A stretch of 64,000 nucleotides of DNA, taken from assembly GCA_032821775.1 (NCBI GenBank), contig JAVLRN010000005.1:2852001-2916000 (forward strand), given 5' to 3'. This stretch comes from Sanguinoderma infundibulare (lineage: Eukaryota; Basidiomycota; Agaricomycetes; Polyporales; Polyporaceae). This document shows, in pieces, positions 1 to 13,292 of this stretch (positions within the stretch are counted from its first letter, which is position 1; each line of letters starts with the position of its first letter). The notes beneath the pieces were generated by a model. It searched no databases and was not told where the DNA came from. It saw only the letters and a program-made list of their open reading frames with translations. Both the position numbers and the translations under genes were made by a program.

Positions 1-913
1 ACAGACGTTCTTAGAAGGTATTCCCGCAACCTCGGCGACGACGCACTCATAGGAGTGGCAATAGCTCCGGAAGCCACTGTATTGACGGTAATGTTGTGCT
101 TCCGCAGCTCGATCGCTGTGTTATACCAGTAAATAGTAAGTATGTTAGCCACCGTCGCATGCGTAATGTCATACTTACCTGCACACTGGGTCAGTCCGCG
201 TATCGCAAACTTCGAGGCGACGTACGCAGAGGAATTGACGAACCCTGATATGCAAATCAGCATCAGGTCATCATGGACACGGGTGACGGCTGATTACCTT
301 GCTTGGAAGCGGTGGAGCCTATCGCTATGAATATAAATCCAATGAGCATTCCCCACACGGTGCGAGGGACTCCGGAGGCCCGACCGTACCTATGATGCGG
401 CCACCACGACCTTGTTGTATCATCTGCTGGGCAGCATGCTTGAAGCACAACATAACGCCCCGTGCGTTCACTGCAAGATGTGCGTCCCATTCCTCCACCG
501 TCAAGTCCACGATGGAGGCCAGACGATGGATGGCTGCATTTGCGACCATCTGATCGAGCGAGGCCAACGAGTCGAGTCAACTACTCGGTTATTTCTCCCC
601 GCCGACACGAACGAACTCGGAAACGACTCACTACATCGACCCCGCCAAGTTCCTGCCGCGTCTTCTCGACGAGGGCAACAACGTCCGCTTCAACGCTCAC
701 GTCGCCCGTGACCGCGATCGCCCGCCTCCCCTTCTCTTCGACAGCCTTGACCACGGCGTGGAGTCTCTCCGGGTTGCGCGGGCTTCCGGCGACGGCGACG
801 TCAAAGCCATCGTCGGCGAGCCGCAACGCGATGGCCTCCCCGATGCCTTGAGCTGCTCCGGTGACGATGGCGACGCGGGTGGGCGCTGCGGTACCGGTCC
901 CGGTGACTGGCAT
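1..913 (-). CDS. Short-chain dehydrogenase/reductase, 3' end outside window
   Basis: This is an NAD(P)-dependent oxidoreductase of the classical SDR family, most like the diacetyl/acetoin reductase group (substrate inferred). Phase-checked exons on the minus strand are 913-632, 549-390, 318-298, 244-179 and 115-<1. The ATG is at 913-911. Exon 1 carries the Rossmann motif VTGAAQGIGEAIALRL, exon 2 the VANAA segment and GRIIG strand, and exon 4 the catalytic SSAYVASK (YxxxK) with the preceding serines. Exon 5 holds the NTVASGAIATPM loop that follows the nucleotide site. The protein is cut by the window edge after about 210 residues, so roughly the last fifth is missing. It looks intact as far as it goes. 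The SDR family is certain. The exact substrate is not readable from sequence. Confidence 0.9.
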
Positions 914-1560
914 AATGGAAGCGTGTTTAAGGTGCACGGGCCTCCCACCTCCTTATACCCTGGCGCAAACGGGAAGTAAGTTTCCCTGTGGAAAGCCGGG
1001 ACGCCAAACCATGTTGGATTCATGGGGGTGCGAATACGGAAAGAAGTACGCCAACTTAACGCCATTCTTCGCTGTGCATGACCCGCCAACACGGCCGACC
1101 TTAGCCACAGCTAAGGCCACAGTTTATATGTATGCATGCCGTGGGGGGAGGGGGCGTGCTCCGGATTGACCTTCGCAAATTCCTTCCCGTCATGGGAAGA
1201 CTCACTTCCGGACACCTTCTGTACATGCTGCTGTTCTCTTGGGGTCGAAGGTTGTGACCTAGTGCGGTTGCGTTAAATTGCGACATATGCCATTCACGGT
1301 CAGGTTCAACTTGGATGAAAAAAGAATACAAGACGACGTACGCTAACCAACCTGAGCGAGCACGCGGACACTCCTTTAGGTAAGTGCACTTACGTTTGTA
1401 CCACATGGTGCGAACACATCAGGGAAAGTCCCAACGCCGGACTCAAACACACAGCGGAGTCAAGAATAGAGCGATACGATCATGACAACTATAAACGATT
1501 CACACACTTTTTGAAACCACAGTCCAACCAAAGAAAGCAAACATGCATCGAACATCGTGA
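914..1560. other. Intergenic stretch without a recognisable gene
   Basis: This is the upstream region of the SDR gene and the downstream region of the SPF45 gene. Short open frames occur on both strands but none has family-like sequence or splice logic. I see no RNA gene or repeat here. Confidence 0.6.
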
Positions 1561-4013
1561 TCATAACGGCAAATCCAGCTCAGCAGCCCCGAAGCGCGCC
1601 TCGGGGAAGTACCGCGCGCGCACGGTGCGTCCGCCAAAGTACCGTCCGTCCATCTCCCGCACCGTCTTCCACGCCCCCACAGGCCCCGCGAAGAGCACGA
1701 AGATGCGCACCGCGTCCTCGTCGTTCTCCGGCGGTGGATACACCGGGTGGACGATCACACGCTCGACAGTCCCGTTCTTTGAGCACTCATCACCTGCCAC
1801 CACACGTAACTTATCAGCGGAAGCAACAACAAAGGACGCTCGGCTGGAGACGCACCGATCTCCCCGCGGAGATCCTCATCTTCGACATCTTCCAGCCCGA
1901 CCATGTTCGTAAGTACCACCACCCGACTCGGCTCCCCAAAGCGCTCCCTGTCCTCCCGCGCTTTCGCGTCCTCGTTCATGTTCACGATCTTGCCCATCTT
2001 GGACGAGGGGCCACCGATGGCAGGCGAGTCTTTGACACCCTTCCCCTTCCCCTTGCTTTTGCCGTGTTTCCCTTGCGCGACCTGCTCGACCGTGAGAGCG
2101 TGTACGATGCCGCTCCCGGAGACGCCTAGGCCCTGGCCGTCCTTGTGTCCCCACTTCGCCATCAGGCGCGCAGCAAATCCATGAGGATCGGGTCTAGGAA
2201 GAGCACAGTAAGTTTGAATTATCATAGTGAAAGCAGCATCCGCAACATACTCCTTTTGCGCTTCTAAACTTTCTTCCTGATGAGGTGCACTAGCAATCGC
2301 GCCCCCTGCGGGAGTCGGAGTACTTGTGGACCCCTCCGCACCCTTGGGAGCAAGTGCGCTTAGGCGTGCTGCAATCGCCGCCGCCGCCTGCTTGCTGCTC
2401 TGTATTTTATCTGCAGTTACCGGAGGCGCCGCGGAAGCAGGCACCGCTGGAGGAGGCACGAACGGCGTCTGAGGAGGCGAGTAGTCGTCGAAGGGCAGGG
2501 GGCTCGGAGGACGGGGTGGCCGCTCTACTTGTTGAGACATCGCGAGCCGGCGTAGGTAGGCTTCTTCACCGCTCTCCGCTATGGGAGGTGCAGGAGGAGG
2601 CGGGGGCGGAGGGGAAGGAGACAGCTGTCCTCCGAGTCCTGGAATCACCTCGTCGCCATAACCAGCTTGACTAAACGATGAAGGCGGGGGGGCTGTAAAC
2701 GGCGTGAAGCCCGAGATGGGCGAGAATGCGGGTTCCGAGGCAAAAGTTGGTGCGGGGGCCTCCGGGGCTTGGAAGCCTTGAGACATAGCAAGGCGACGCT
2801 GGTAAGCCTCGTCTCCTGTCATGCTCACGTTCGCTAGCGCGGCCGGTGGTGGGTTGGATGGTGCCCCGATACCGCCGCGAGGGCGGTCATAGTCTTCGTC
2901 CATATCGTCGCGTTCCTCATACCGCCCTACATACGTAACATAAGGCCTCCCTGCAAGGCTGACTGAACAGGAAGGCGAGCTCACCAGCCTTCCGTGGACG
3001 CTCGTCCTCGGAGCCGCTATGGTAGCTGTCAGAATAGCTACTGCCGTGCCTGTACCGCTTGCGGTCGTCGCCACGCCGACGTTGTTCAAGAAGACGATCT
3101 CGCCGCTCCTCACGTTCGTGGCGCTGCCAGAGCTTGAACTCGTTATAGTCGTTCGGACGCATGGGGTCATAGGCCTCGTCCGGGTTCCAGACCGCAACGG
3201 CTTGTGCGTTCTTGTTCTGCAGGACACACCGTTGACACAGACCCGCAGGAAAAGAGGACGTCCACGCACCTTCTTCCCCTTCTTCTTGCCTCCTCCTCCA
3301 CCGCCGTCTCGTTTGTTGCCTTTGCCGCCTTTCCCCGACTTGAAACCATTTACGTCCTCGTCGAGCACCATGGACGGAGGCTTGACCTTGCGGCCCCATC
3401 CCTGGCCTTGCGCTTGCGATTGCGTAGTCGGCTTATCTTCAGCCTTTGCAGGCTTCGCCTCCACAAGTGAAGGCGGGGCGAAGATGACGGCGGTGTTGGA
3501 TATCGCCGCAGTCACAGTCGAAGTCGAGGCCGTATCCGACTGCGAAAACGCGACCGCCGCCCCTGCCGGCAGCCTCGAGGCGGCAGCCTTAGCCTTGGGG
3601 GCCTGGCGGCGCGTCGGCGCGAACGCAAGGGCCGCGGACCACCCTGCGCACGCATGGATGGGTGACGAGGCGCGACCGACCGGCCGGAAAATTAGACGCG
3701 GGGAGGGACATGAACGGATGATTTCGTGAATAAACGAGCTCTAAGACGCCAATGCTGTAGCAAAGGGAGGAATACCGGCTGTGGCCTTGGCTGCGGGGCC
3801 CGATTCACCTCCTGCATTGCCAGTCGCGACGGCGGAGGATGTGGGAGCGTATTGCGGCGCGATCGAGGAGGGGTCGGCTGCTGGTGCTGGGGCCGAGGGT
3901 GGGTTTTCTGAAGATTGCGTGGGGTGGGACGAAGAGGGGTCCAAGGAAGACAGGAAGGGTTTGGAGGACGAGAATTGGATGCCTCCGTAGAGGCCGCCTG
4001 CCCTGCTCGACAT
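1561..4013 (-). CDS. RBM17: Splicing factor SPF45 (RBM17) homologue with G-patch and C-terminal UHM/RRM
   Basis: SPF45 acts in the nucleus in alternative and second-step splicing, binding ULM peptides of core factors through its UHM domain (family knowledge). Phase-checked exons are 4013-3776, 3643-3270, 3216-2985, 2926-2251, 2193-1856 and 1793-1561, giving 696 codons. The N-terminus begins [14 protein letters not shown], followed by [13 protein letters not shown]. The conserved [15 protein letters not shown] block lies in exon 3. Exon 4 is a long proline-rich insert with two copies of an EAYxRRLAMSQ motif, which makes this longer than the ~400-residue human protein. Exon 5 has the G-patch ([12 protein letters not shown]) and the VVVLTNMVG start of the UHM. 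The last exon ends the UHM with the RYFGG motif ([18 protein letters not shown]). It is probably a single-copy essential gene. Confidence 0.93.
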
Positions 4014-4252
4014 GTTGGCTCGGGTGCAAGGTACAATGGCCATAGACGCCAACCGCCGGAAGCATATTGCCCCAGGCGCCCGAACATGGTCCCTGACATG
4101 GACATGGGCATTTTTGCATTTTTTGTCCGAAACATGATACCATTCAAGAGCAACTACAAAGTGCACCAGTACTGTACATGTACTAGCAGCACGCCAATGC
4201 GTAAAATTTTAGTGCTGCCCAGTGACAGAACTCGATCATCCATTGACCGAGT

Positions 4253-5959
4253 TCAGAACCACATGGAAACGGAGAAGCTTCTCTCCTCGCTTCTCATGGC
4301 ATGCCACCACCCCGGCGGAAGGAACAGCAAATCCCCGGGTTCCAGTGCCACGCACATCGCAGCGGGTACAGCGTTCTTCCAAAAGTCCGGGAACTCCGAC
4401 TTGCTCTTCGACGCGTGCTGAGAAGAGGACACAAGGACATCGACACGAGAGGTGTTGGTCAACGACGGGTTCTCGCTGTTAGCTGCAGGATTGCGCGGCT
4501 GTTCCGAGCTGTCAAGATCTCCTGGATAAGTGTTTGTGTTGGATGGATAGGGGTACATATGTGGCGAAGCTTCAGGAGGCGCTAACCATATCGTCTTGCG
4601 ACCGACAACTTGCCCTGAGGAGGTGATCAGTGCCCGTCGCCCGCAAGGCGCTTCATGCGGAACGTACCGTAGAGATTGAAGAATGGGTCCTGAAACCTAG
4701 TCAATAACATGCCAACCAGCAATGAGATAGAATTGGAGTCGCTCACCGTATGCGCAGGGGACACGGTGCCAGCAGGACCGAGCCACGCATTCAGCACAAT
4801 GCGCTCGTCGTTAGCTGGAGGCACATACTGCCGGTAGTTGTCCGGCGGATCGAGGTCAGAGTACACGTAGTCAGGCACAATGACGTCCTCCCTGAGCGCG
4901 GGGAACTGATTGAACAGACTGTGCTGTGCTAGGTACAAGACAGGTGCGGGTGACGTCCCAGCGGACTGCGTTCGCTCTGTCTCTTCGAGGTTGGAAAGGA
5001 ACTCATCCCACGGCATCATCTTCTGCGTCCAGTCGTCGCTCCTGTAGTCGCTCCCCACCTCTACAGGTACAACTCGTCCTGGGCCTGCCACAGCGCGCAG
5101 GTAGTCCAGAGATCTCCAGGGATGCTCGTTGAGTGCTGGCCAGTCGAGCAGAAACCCGGGAAGCACGAATGGTTGATGGGACGAGGATGCAATAAACGAA
5201 CCCAAGGACGGTGGGGCATCGAGGCGCAGCACCGGCTTCTGAGCGCTCAGTACAGGCGGGGTGACAATGTTCGAGGCCTGAGGCACTGTGGGGATGAACG
5301 AGACGTCCCTCCGATGATTTGGGGAGGAGTGGCCAAGGCAATCTGCCTGGATCCCGTCGATCAGATTCAGGACGGCGTCCAACCTGCCCTTCCCTGGCGC
5401 GCCAGCTATGACGATAGAACGGTCGAGGTGCGAGATGGCAGAGAACGCGAGTGCACTATTTCGGGAAGCAGAGAAGTCGAGGATGTCGGCATAAGCCCGA
5501 AGCAGGGAGGCGTCGGTGTAGATCCTTCTCCACCCGCGTGCACGCAAGCCTGCGGTAGACGCCATCTCCGTGTGAGCATGCTTGAGGAGGTCGTCGAGGA
5601 ACGCCTGGGGGTCTTCCGTTCCTTGGGAGGGACGCCCATCGAGGAGGATCGCAGCTGTTCGCACAAGCCCTTCGGCGCTGTATCGATCGCAGGTCAGCAA
5701 ATCTATAATAGACACACGTTAGCATACTGGGCTCCTCCGTCTCGGAACGAGTCAGCGAGAAGAACGGCAGCCGCAGCTGTCTTGTGCAACCGACCGAGGT
5801 TCAGCCTACCCAAAGAGACCTCGCCAAGTTCTCGGTGTGTCTTCCCACAGAGACAACACAAGACCGCAATGCGAATGTCATACCTTGGGTGTTCGGTTGC
5901 GCCACATCGCACAGGCCTTGAGCCAGCGTCCGAAAGGCCTCATGAAGACGAGCAGGCAT
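4253..5959 (-). CDS. JmjC-domain oxygenase, KDM8/JMJD5-like
   Basis: This is a cupin-fold 2-oxoglutarate/Fe(II) oxygenase of the JMJD5 group, whose members hydroxylate arginine residues or act on histones. Phase-checked exons are 5959-5884, 5830-5728, 5677-4747, 4689-4668 and 4614-4253, giving 497 aa; exon 4 is only 22 nt. The first 200 residues form a helical region ([27 protein letters not shown]). The JmjC part starts at [11 protein letters not shown]. The HxD metal ligands are in [13 protein letters not shown], and the KYVRL-equivalent is [13 protein letters not shown]. The NTSRVDV motif is conserved, and the distal histidine lies in [20 protein letters not shown], so the catalytic set is complete. 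The gene diverges from MOT1. A coding exon further upstream cannot be excluded, because the chosen ATG directly follows a possible acceptor. Confidence 0.88.
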
Positions 5960-6104
5960 CTAGAAGAGGACGAGAGGGTGATCAATATGGCTCTTTGCAG
6001 ATAGCGGGTCCGCAGCTGGGTGGGGAGCCCCTCGAGATAAGCTTCACGAATCACACATACCTGGGCTACTCACGCACTCGGATCAGCTTAGGTTGAGGCA
6101 AAGT

Positions 6105-6515
6105 TCAAGCGGGAGAAGCTGGTTCATTAACGCCACTTCCCGTGACCCTCGAGCCAGCGTTCGGAGTGCCGCCGGCGGGCGTGCTGGCGTTAGGAGAGCT
6201 GCGGCAATTGCACAACAGGTCTGCGCGTCCTTTGAATGTGCCACAGCTTGCAAGTGGATAGTTGACGGAAGAATTAGCAAGGTTGGAGAGGAGCTGTAGA
6301 CACTGGCAGTCGCCTGTAGATGATCTGGACGGAATGCTGATGCGCGGCGGGGTCCCAATTGGGCGATCATCCAAATCAGCGATCTCCCCTGTGACTCTGT
6401 GACCTCCCTCCCCGCGAAGCGTGGGTCTTTCTCCATAAAGAACGGCCCTCTTGCCCTGTGGTCCCATGTGCAGAGCCCGGAAAATGCGCAAGCGCGACAG
6501 GACACGGGTGTGCAT
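6105..6515 (-). CDS. Small hypothetical ORF, weak support
   Basis: A single-exon frame opens with ATG at 6515 (MHTRVLSRLRIFRALHMG) and gives 136 residues, basic at the N-terminus and Ser/Pro/Gly-rich later. It sits between the divergent KDM8-like and MOT1 genes. An overlapping frame on the same strand is also open for about 170 codons, so openness alone is poor evidence. The alternative is the 5' leader of the KDM8-like gene. I do not recognise a family. Confidence 0.22.
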   Translation of the reverse strand: MHTRVLSRLRIFRALHMGPQGKRAVLYGERPTLRGEGGHRVTGEIADLDDRPIGTPPRISIPSRSSTGDCQCLQLLSNLANSSVNYPLASCGTFKGRADLLCNCRSSPNASTPAGGTPNAGSRVTGSGVNEPASPA

Positions 6516-6730
6516 GCCAGACGATGCTGGGAGAAAAGGGAATTTTTGTTGGGGATATCTAGGGAAGCGCCGACAGGACACAGATGACACGTCACACGTT
6601 ACGTCGTCAAATTTCCGTCACAAGGGCAGGATGATAAAAGGAACAGTCGTCGTGGCGGGCGACCGTGAGAACTTCCCCGTTATCCTGTCTGTGATCTTCG
6701 AGCGCGGAGCGGCGGTCCGGTCGTTACGTA

Positions 6731-9700
6731 ATGACGTCGAGGTGTGTTCCGTCCCGATTTGGCAGTCGCTGTGTTTGTTGTGTTCACGGCTTGAAACACA
6801 GATTGGACCGGCTCCTGTTACTACTTGACACCGGGTCCTCACCGTCCGTCAGGACAACAGCAGCCAAACAACTAGCCCAGCTCGCAGCTAAGAGCGTCAT
6901 CAGCGATGTCGCACTCGTCAAAGACGATGTCAAGGCCGCACGACATCATGTGTCCATCGGCGACTCTTCTGGCTGGCCAGAGCTCATGGCCGTAGTCGCA
7001 AGAGTAAGTCATTCTACCTAGCCTTCCCACCAACATCTACTTATTCAGTCTAGATACTGCCATATCTACATTCAAGGTCACACGAGACGCGATCAGCAGC
7101 GTCCACTGCCCTCTCCCACATCTTCACACTCGTGCCTCTCTGGCAGCCCTGCCCCGATGCAGACACCAAGCCATACAGCGCATCAACGTCCCTTTCCCCA
7201 CCAGAATTCCCCTCCTTTTCCGTCCGCGAGCTCATGGAGAAGGGCACCCTCCTCCTTGCGTCCTCCGGCAAGGAGTTCCAGAAGCCGACCGGCATCCTCG
7301 CCAACTCGAACGAGGTCAAGAAGGCGCGGAAAGAAGCCATGGGACGCCTCGGCCTCGACTTCCTCGAAAGCGTTGGCGGCGCAGACGACATGGACATCGA
7401 CAAGGAGCTCGCCGCCGACGAGACCGACGGCGACGTCGACATGGCCCCTCCAGTTAAGACCGACGAAGAAGGCCCCCCAAGCTCCCCCACCGACGAGTTC
7501 GTCGACATCAAGATTAAGAAGGAAGCCGGACGGTCCAAGTCGTCGACACCTCAGGCTGCCCCTTCTCCTGCCACCGCACCGTCCGGCGCCGAGGATACAG
7601 CGGCGCTCTCTGCGCGGGAGCGTAATCGGCTCAAGCGGAAGCGGAAACCGGGGAACGCTGCCGTCGTCGGTGCGCCCCCGCCCATACAAAGCTCCGCTGC
7701 CAAGTTTCAGGCCGCCGCCGCCGCCGGAAGCAAGGCGCGCCTTGTCGCTTCTGATGATCAATCGGCGTCCAAGCATGGCCGAGTGGACAGCCCGACGTCT
7801 CCTACCGAGGGCCCTGCACAAGATCGTGTTATCGTTGACCCCACCAAGGGTGGTGCCGTCGCCCCGAAGACGCAGAGCAAGTCCAAGGCGCTCGAGGTCC
7901 ACCCCGGGACGTGGGTCTGGGATGGCCTCGTCAAACTTCTCGAGGTAGACCTCTTCAGCGTTGCTTGGGAGGTACGACATGGCGCTGCCATGGCACTGCG
8001 AGAAGTACTGAAACTTCAGGGGAAGTACGGTGGGATGAAAGGTGAGCTCGCGAACATCCGAATTCCTTCGTCCTCCTGTGATGCTCATCAAAGTTGCAGC
8101 TGATTTCTCCTGGGACGAGAACATAATCGCTCACGAGAGGTGGTGTAACGATCTCGCCGTCAAGTTCCTATGCATATTTGTCCTCGACCGATTCGGAGAC
8201 TTTGTCTCGGATCAAGTCGTCGCTCCTGTCCGCGAAACCGTCTCCCAGACGCTCGCATCCCTTCTGCTGCACATGCCGCGAAGGTCCGTCCTCCATGTGC
8301 ACAACGTCCTTCTGCAGATGATCCGCCAAGATTTCCCCATCCCCGTCAAGCCGACGAACGGCAAGTCCTCCAGCAAGCACAATGACAAGAGCCATGTGTG
8401 GGAGGTACGACATGCAGGTCTCCTGGGAATCAAGTACGAAGTCGCTGTGCGGAGCGACTTGGTGAGCTTGGATGTCCCCGAGGACGACGGTATGGAAGTC
8501 GACGACGGGAAGGAGGTACTGAGAGGCGTCGTCGACGCTGCAGTGCTAGGGTACGTAGACATATATGCAGCCTCCAAAGACTCTCACTGATATTTCCTTG
8601 CAGCCTTGGCGATCGCGACGACGACGTGCGATCAGTCGCAGCGTCATGTCTACTTCCAGTGGCTGCCTACCTCGTCGAGCGCCTACCCGAGGAGCTCAGT
8701 CGAGTGCTTGCCGTTCTGTGGAGTTGTCTTAGCGATATGAAGGACGATCTTAGCTCCAGTGTTGGTGCAGTCATGGACTTGCTGGGTCAGCTAGTGACAA
8801 AAAACCGAGTCATCGAAATCATCGCCGATGAGTCCCGATCGTATGTACTTTGCCCTTATGATCTACAACAAATATTGAACATTGTGTATGGTTTTCAGAC
8901 ATCCTATCACGGTCCTCGCTCCCACGCTATTTCCCTTCTTCCGACATACGATCGCGAACGTACGTTTAGCGGTCGTCAAGACACTTCACACGTTCATGAC
9001 GGTCGAGTCGCTGCCGCGAGGGTGGATATCTGTGACGTTCCTGCGGCTGCTCTTCCAGAATCTCATCGTAGAGGAGCGCTCTGATATCCGCGACGCCACC
9101 TTGGCGACGTGGTGCGAGGTCCTCTCAATCATGAGCAAGACAGACGGCTGGCTTGCATCATCTGTCGAGCAGCCGCTCCTGTTGGAATGGTATGCGGTTC
9201 TCATGACGCCGCTGGGTCTTGCCCTGGACGCAGCAAGCTTCTACGATCCCACTGTCAGCTCGGACAATAGCGCGCCGGCGGAGAGGCATAACGTCGACAA
9301 GAACATGCTCGCGCAGGACCTGTCGCTTGTTCCTATTGAGGTGGTCATCCAGGCAAGATTGGCGGCCTCAGAGGCGCTAGCGCATATGATTGCATTCTGG
9401 CCAACCACGGTATGTCCATTGGCTATTTCCTCATACCGCACTTTTCCTAATGACTGTGTTTCGCAGGGAGCACCCGGTCTTACCTCCGTCGACGACACCT
9501 TCCGACCCATCCTGGTGCATTACATCGACTCCACGAGCATGCTTCAAAAGTTCCTCGCTGCGATCATCTCCGAATGCTGGGCGCGCGAGTACGACGCCCG
9601 CGGGCAGCCTGGCAGCCCGCTCCTCACCGAGACTTCGCCTCTCGCCGCCGACCTCAGCCAGAAGACGCTCGCATTCCTCCAGGCGGACCCCCCGGCAGCG

Positions 9701-12700
9701 TACCACGAGATGGCGTTCACGCTCGCGCGCATCCACGGCGAATGCTACAACCTCTTGCAGTCGTTCACTTTCGACTGCAAGCTCCCCGCGGCCGCGATCC
9801 CGTCGCTCGGCACGGATATCGACGTGACGGGTACCAAGCCCGGGAGCTTCACCATCGATACCGCGCAGGCGGCTGTCGGGCACATGTTCGACAAGCTGAA
9901 GGATAGCCTGGGGCGGACGAAGAAGCGCGAGCTGGCGATCATCAAGGACAAGCGGTTGAAGGTCGTGTCGAGCATCGAGCGGTACACCGAGGTCAAGGCG
10001 CAGTACGATGTGCGGGTCGCCGCGGCGTTCTCTGCCGCGTTCGTCGCGTTCAGGAGCACGCCGGACAAGGTCAGCCCGATCGTGAAGGGCATCATGAACA
10101 GCATCAAGGTACGGTTCCTGAGCTGCTTCAAATATGCACATTTTCTAACGGTCATGTTCATGCATAGAATGAGGAGAACCTGGACCTGCAGACGCACTCC
10201 GCGGCGGCCGTCGCGGCCTTTGTCGAGTTCTGTGTCAATCGTGACCTGACCCAGCCGCCCGAGAAGATCGTGAAGAACCTGTGTACGTTCCTCTGCCAGG
10301 ACGTGGAACAGACACCCACCTTCCTCCACAATCGGAAGACGTTCAACGGTGTCTTGTCGTTCAACAAGCACGCCTCGACGGCGCACAACGGGAAGGACAA
10401 CCCGAACGGGCCAGAAGACCCTGCCAAGGCGAGACTGTCTCGTCGCGGCGCGCGACTCGCGTTTGAGAAGCTGTCTGCGAAGTTCGGGCCTAAACTCCTG
10501 GACGCCATCCCGAAGATGTGGCCGGCGATGGCGGGTGGTCTGCTCAGCGCGTGTTCTACAGGTGGGTTCTTACTACATTGTACAGGCTGACGTACTCACG
10601 ATTTTCACAGACTCCATCAGCAAGATGGACGAGCGGATTGAGAAGCGAGAAGGCCAGGACGTCATTGACTCGCTGAGCGTTCTCGAGGCCGTCGTGCCGA
10701 CGTTCCACGAGGACCTCTCACACCACTTCGTCGAGCTCTTTCCGCACGTCATCCTTGCCCTCCGCAGCCGTTTCGCCATCGTGCGGCAGTCCGCGTCCCG
10801 GTGCTTCTCTACCCTCTGCGACGTGCTGACGGTGGACGGGATGCGCTATGTCATCGAGAAGGTCGTGCCATTCCTCGGCGATGCCTCGGGTCTGGCGAAC
10901 CGTCAGGGCGCCATCGAACTGATCTACCGTGAGTCGTTTGTGGTCGTCTGTGCTCGCTTCGTGTCTCACGCTGCTTTTCAGATATCGTCCAGAAGCTGGA
11001 TATCAAGGCTCTCCCCTACGTCATTTTCATGGTCGTGCCTGTGCTCGGGCGGATGAGTGATCCGGACGACGACGTGCGCGCAACGGCCACCAACACGTTC
11101 GCCTCGCTGGTCAAGATGGTGCCCCTCGAAGCAGGACTTCCGGACCCACCGAACTTCCCGGAGGACCTACTCAAGCGCCGAGACGAGGAGCGTCAGTTCC
11201 TCATGCAGCTCCTTGACGGCAGCAAGGTCGAACAATACAAGATCCCCGTAACGATCAAGGCCGAACTCCGGAAGTACCAGCAGGAGGGTGTCAACTGGCT
11301 CGCGTTCCTCGCCAAGTACCAGCTTCATGGCATTCTTTGCGACGGTAAGCTGCGTCTCCCTTCCTGTGGGTAGCATGTTTCCTGACTTGTCTCGACAGAT
11401 ATGGGTCTCGGCAAGACGCTCCAGTCGATCTGCATACTTGCGAGCAAGCACCACGAGCGTGCCCAGAAATACAAGCAGACCAAGTCGCCCGACTCCAAGC
11501 ACCTGCCTTCGCTCATTATTTGTCCGCCAACTCTCACCGGGCACTGGTACTACGAGATTCTCAAGTACACCGAGAACCTCAAGCCCGTGCTCTACACCGG
11601 CAACTCGCGAGAGCGCTACAAGCTCCTGTCGAAGCTCAAGACGTACGACGTCGTCGTCACGTCGTACGAGGTGGTCCGGAACGACATCAGCAGCCTACAA
11701 GACGTCAACTGGCACTATTGCATCCTTGATGAAGGCCACATCATCAAGAACGCGAAGACGAAGTTGACGAAGGCCGTGAAGCAGGTCAAGGCCGTCCACC
11801 GACTGATCCTCTCGGGTACTCCCATACAGAACAATGTTCTTGAGTTGTGGAGTCTCTTCGACTTCTTGATGCCTGGATTCCTTGGCACCGAGTCGTCCTT
11901 CAACGAGCGATTCTCCAAGCCCATCTTGTCCAACCGCGATGGCAAGGCGAAGACTAGCGAGGCTGGTAAGTTTTTGTACCTTTGTCAGGTTAGGTAATGT
12001 CAACGCTGAACCCCCCCCCCCTTTTTTTTTTAGCTGCCTTGGCCCTTGAGGCACTGCACAAACAGGTCCTGCCGTTCCTGCTCCGGAGACTCAAGGAGGA
12101 CGTGCTCCACGATCTGCCGCCCAAGATCATCCAAGACTATTACTGCGAACTGTCTGAGCTACAGAAGTTCCTGTACGACAACTTCTCCAAGTCACGCGCC
12201 AAGATGGAGGCGGAGGACGTCGTCCGGTCGAACAAGGAGAAGGACGGCGAGCAGACCCACGTCTTTCAATCATTACAGTACCTCCGCAAGCTGTGCAACC
12301 ACCCAGCGCTTGTGCTCAAGAAGGACAAGGAGGCGATCAAGGACGCTCTCACAAAGTCCGGTGTCAATGCACCGTCCGGCGACCTCAGCGATATCCAGCA
12401 TGCTCCCAAGCTGCAGGCGCTTCGGTTAGTGTTTTCCCTGGACTGCATACTGTTGTCCACGCTGACGGCTCCCTTTCCCACAGCCAACTCCTTCTCGACT
12501 GCGGGATCGGCCTCGCACCCGGCGCCACTGGTGACGCGACCAAGTCCGAGCTGGTCGACGCCGAGGAAACGGGCACGGGCGCGTTCTCGCAGCATCGCGT
12601 GCTCATCTTCTGCCAGATGAAGCAGATGCTCGACATCATCGAGACCGACCTTTTCAAGCAGCACATGCCCGCGGTCACGTACATGCGCCTCGACGGCTCC

Positions 12701-13292
12701 ACGGACGCGAACAAGCGCCATGCTGTCGTCCAGACGTTCAACTCGGACCCGAGCATCGACTGCCTCCTGCTCACGACGCACGTCGGCGGGCTGGGCTTGA
12801 CGCTTACGGGCGCGGACACGGTCATCTTCGTCGAGCACGACTGGAACCCGATGAAGGATCTGCAGGCGATGGACCGCGCGCACCGGATCGGGCAGAAGAA
12901 AGTGGTGAATGTGTACCGGCTGATCACGAAGGGCACTCTGGAGGAGAAAATCATGGGGTACGTCTCCGTCGCTTTGCTCCGTCGTCTCCCGGAGAAACGT
13001 TTCCTGACACACCGCACACAGTTTGCAGCGCTTCAAGCTGAACATCGCCAACTCGGTCGTCACGCAGCAGAACGCGGGGCTGTCATCGATGGACACCGAT
13101 CTCGTCCTCGACCTCTTCAAGCGGACGACGGAGGAGGAGGACGCCGCCGCCGCGGCGAAGAAGGACAAGGACGTGAGCGGCGCGCCGCCCGGGCAGAGAA
13201 ACGTCCTGCGCGGGCTCGAGGACCTCCCGCCCGAAGACGAGTATCAAGACTTGGACCTCAAGAGCTTCATGGGCTCGATCGGCAGGCAATAG
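6731..13292 (+). CDS. MOT1: TATA-binding-protein-removing Snf2 ATPase Mot1/BTAF1
   Basis: Mot1 uses ATP to strip TBP from DNA and redistribute it between promoters. The first exon is only MTSR (6731-6741). After the intron at 6742-6801 the diagnostic start LDRLLLLLDTGSSPSVRTTAAKQL follows (exon 6802-7003, next exon from 7054). A long HEAT-repeat region with an acidic/Lys-rich insert (7320-7760) runs to about 11300. The Snf2 core then follows: GLGKTLQSI at ~11404, ILDEGHIIKN (DEGH box) at ~11726, SGTPIQNN at ~11815, and the helicase-C segment GGLGLTLTGADTVIF...MDRAHRIGQKK at ~12785-12900. The C-terminus is MGSIGRQ with stop at 13290. The gene has at least ten short introns and all Snf2 motifs are intact, so it looks functional. 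The length, near 1900 residues, fits the family. Confidence 0.95.
11968..12033 (+). other. MOT1 intron with a C11T10 homopolymer acceptor tract
   Basis: This intron separates the DEGH-containing exon from the helicase-C exons. Its last 24 bases are eleven C followed by ten T and the AG acceptor, an extreme polypyrimidine tract. The reading frame is consistent on both sides. Homopolymer length here is prone to sequencing error, without affecting the coding sequence. Confidence 0.7.

Noticed and set aside
5122..6096. 324-codon plus-strand open frame
   Set aside because: It is antisense to the phase-checked KDM8-like exons and has no domain or splice support.
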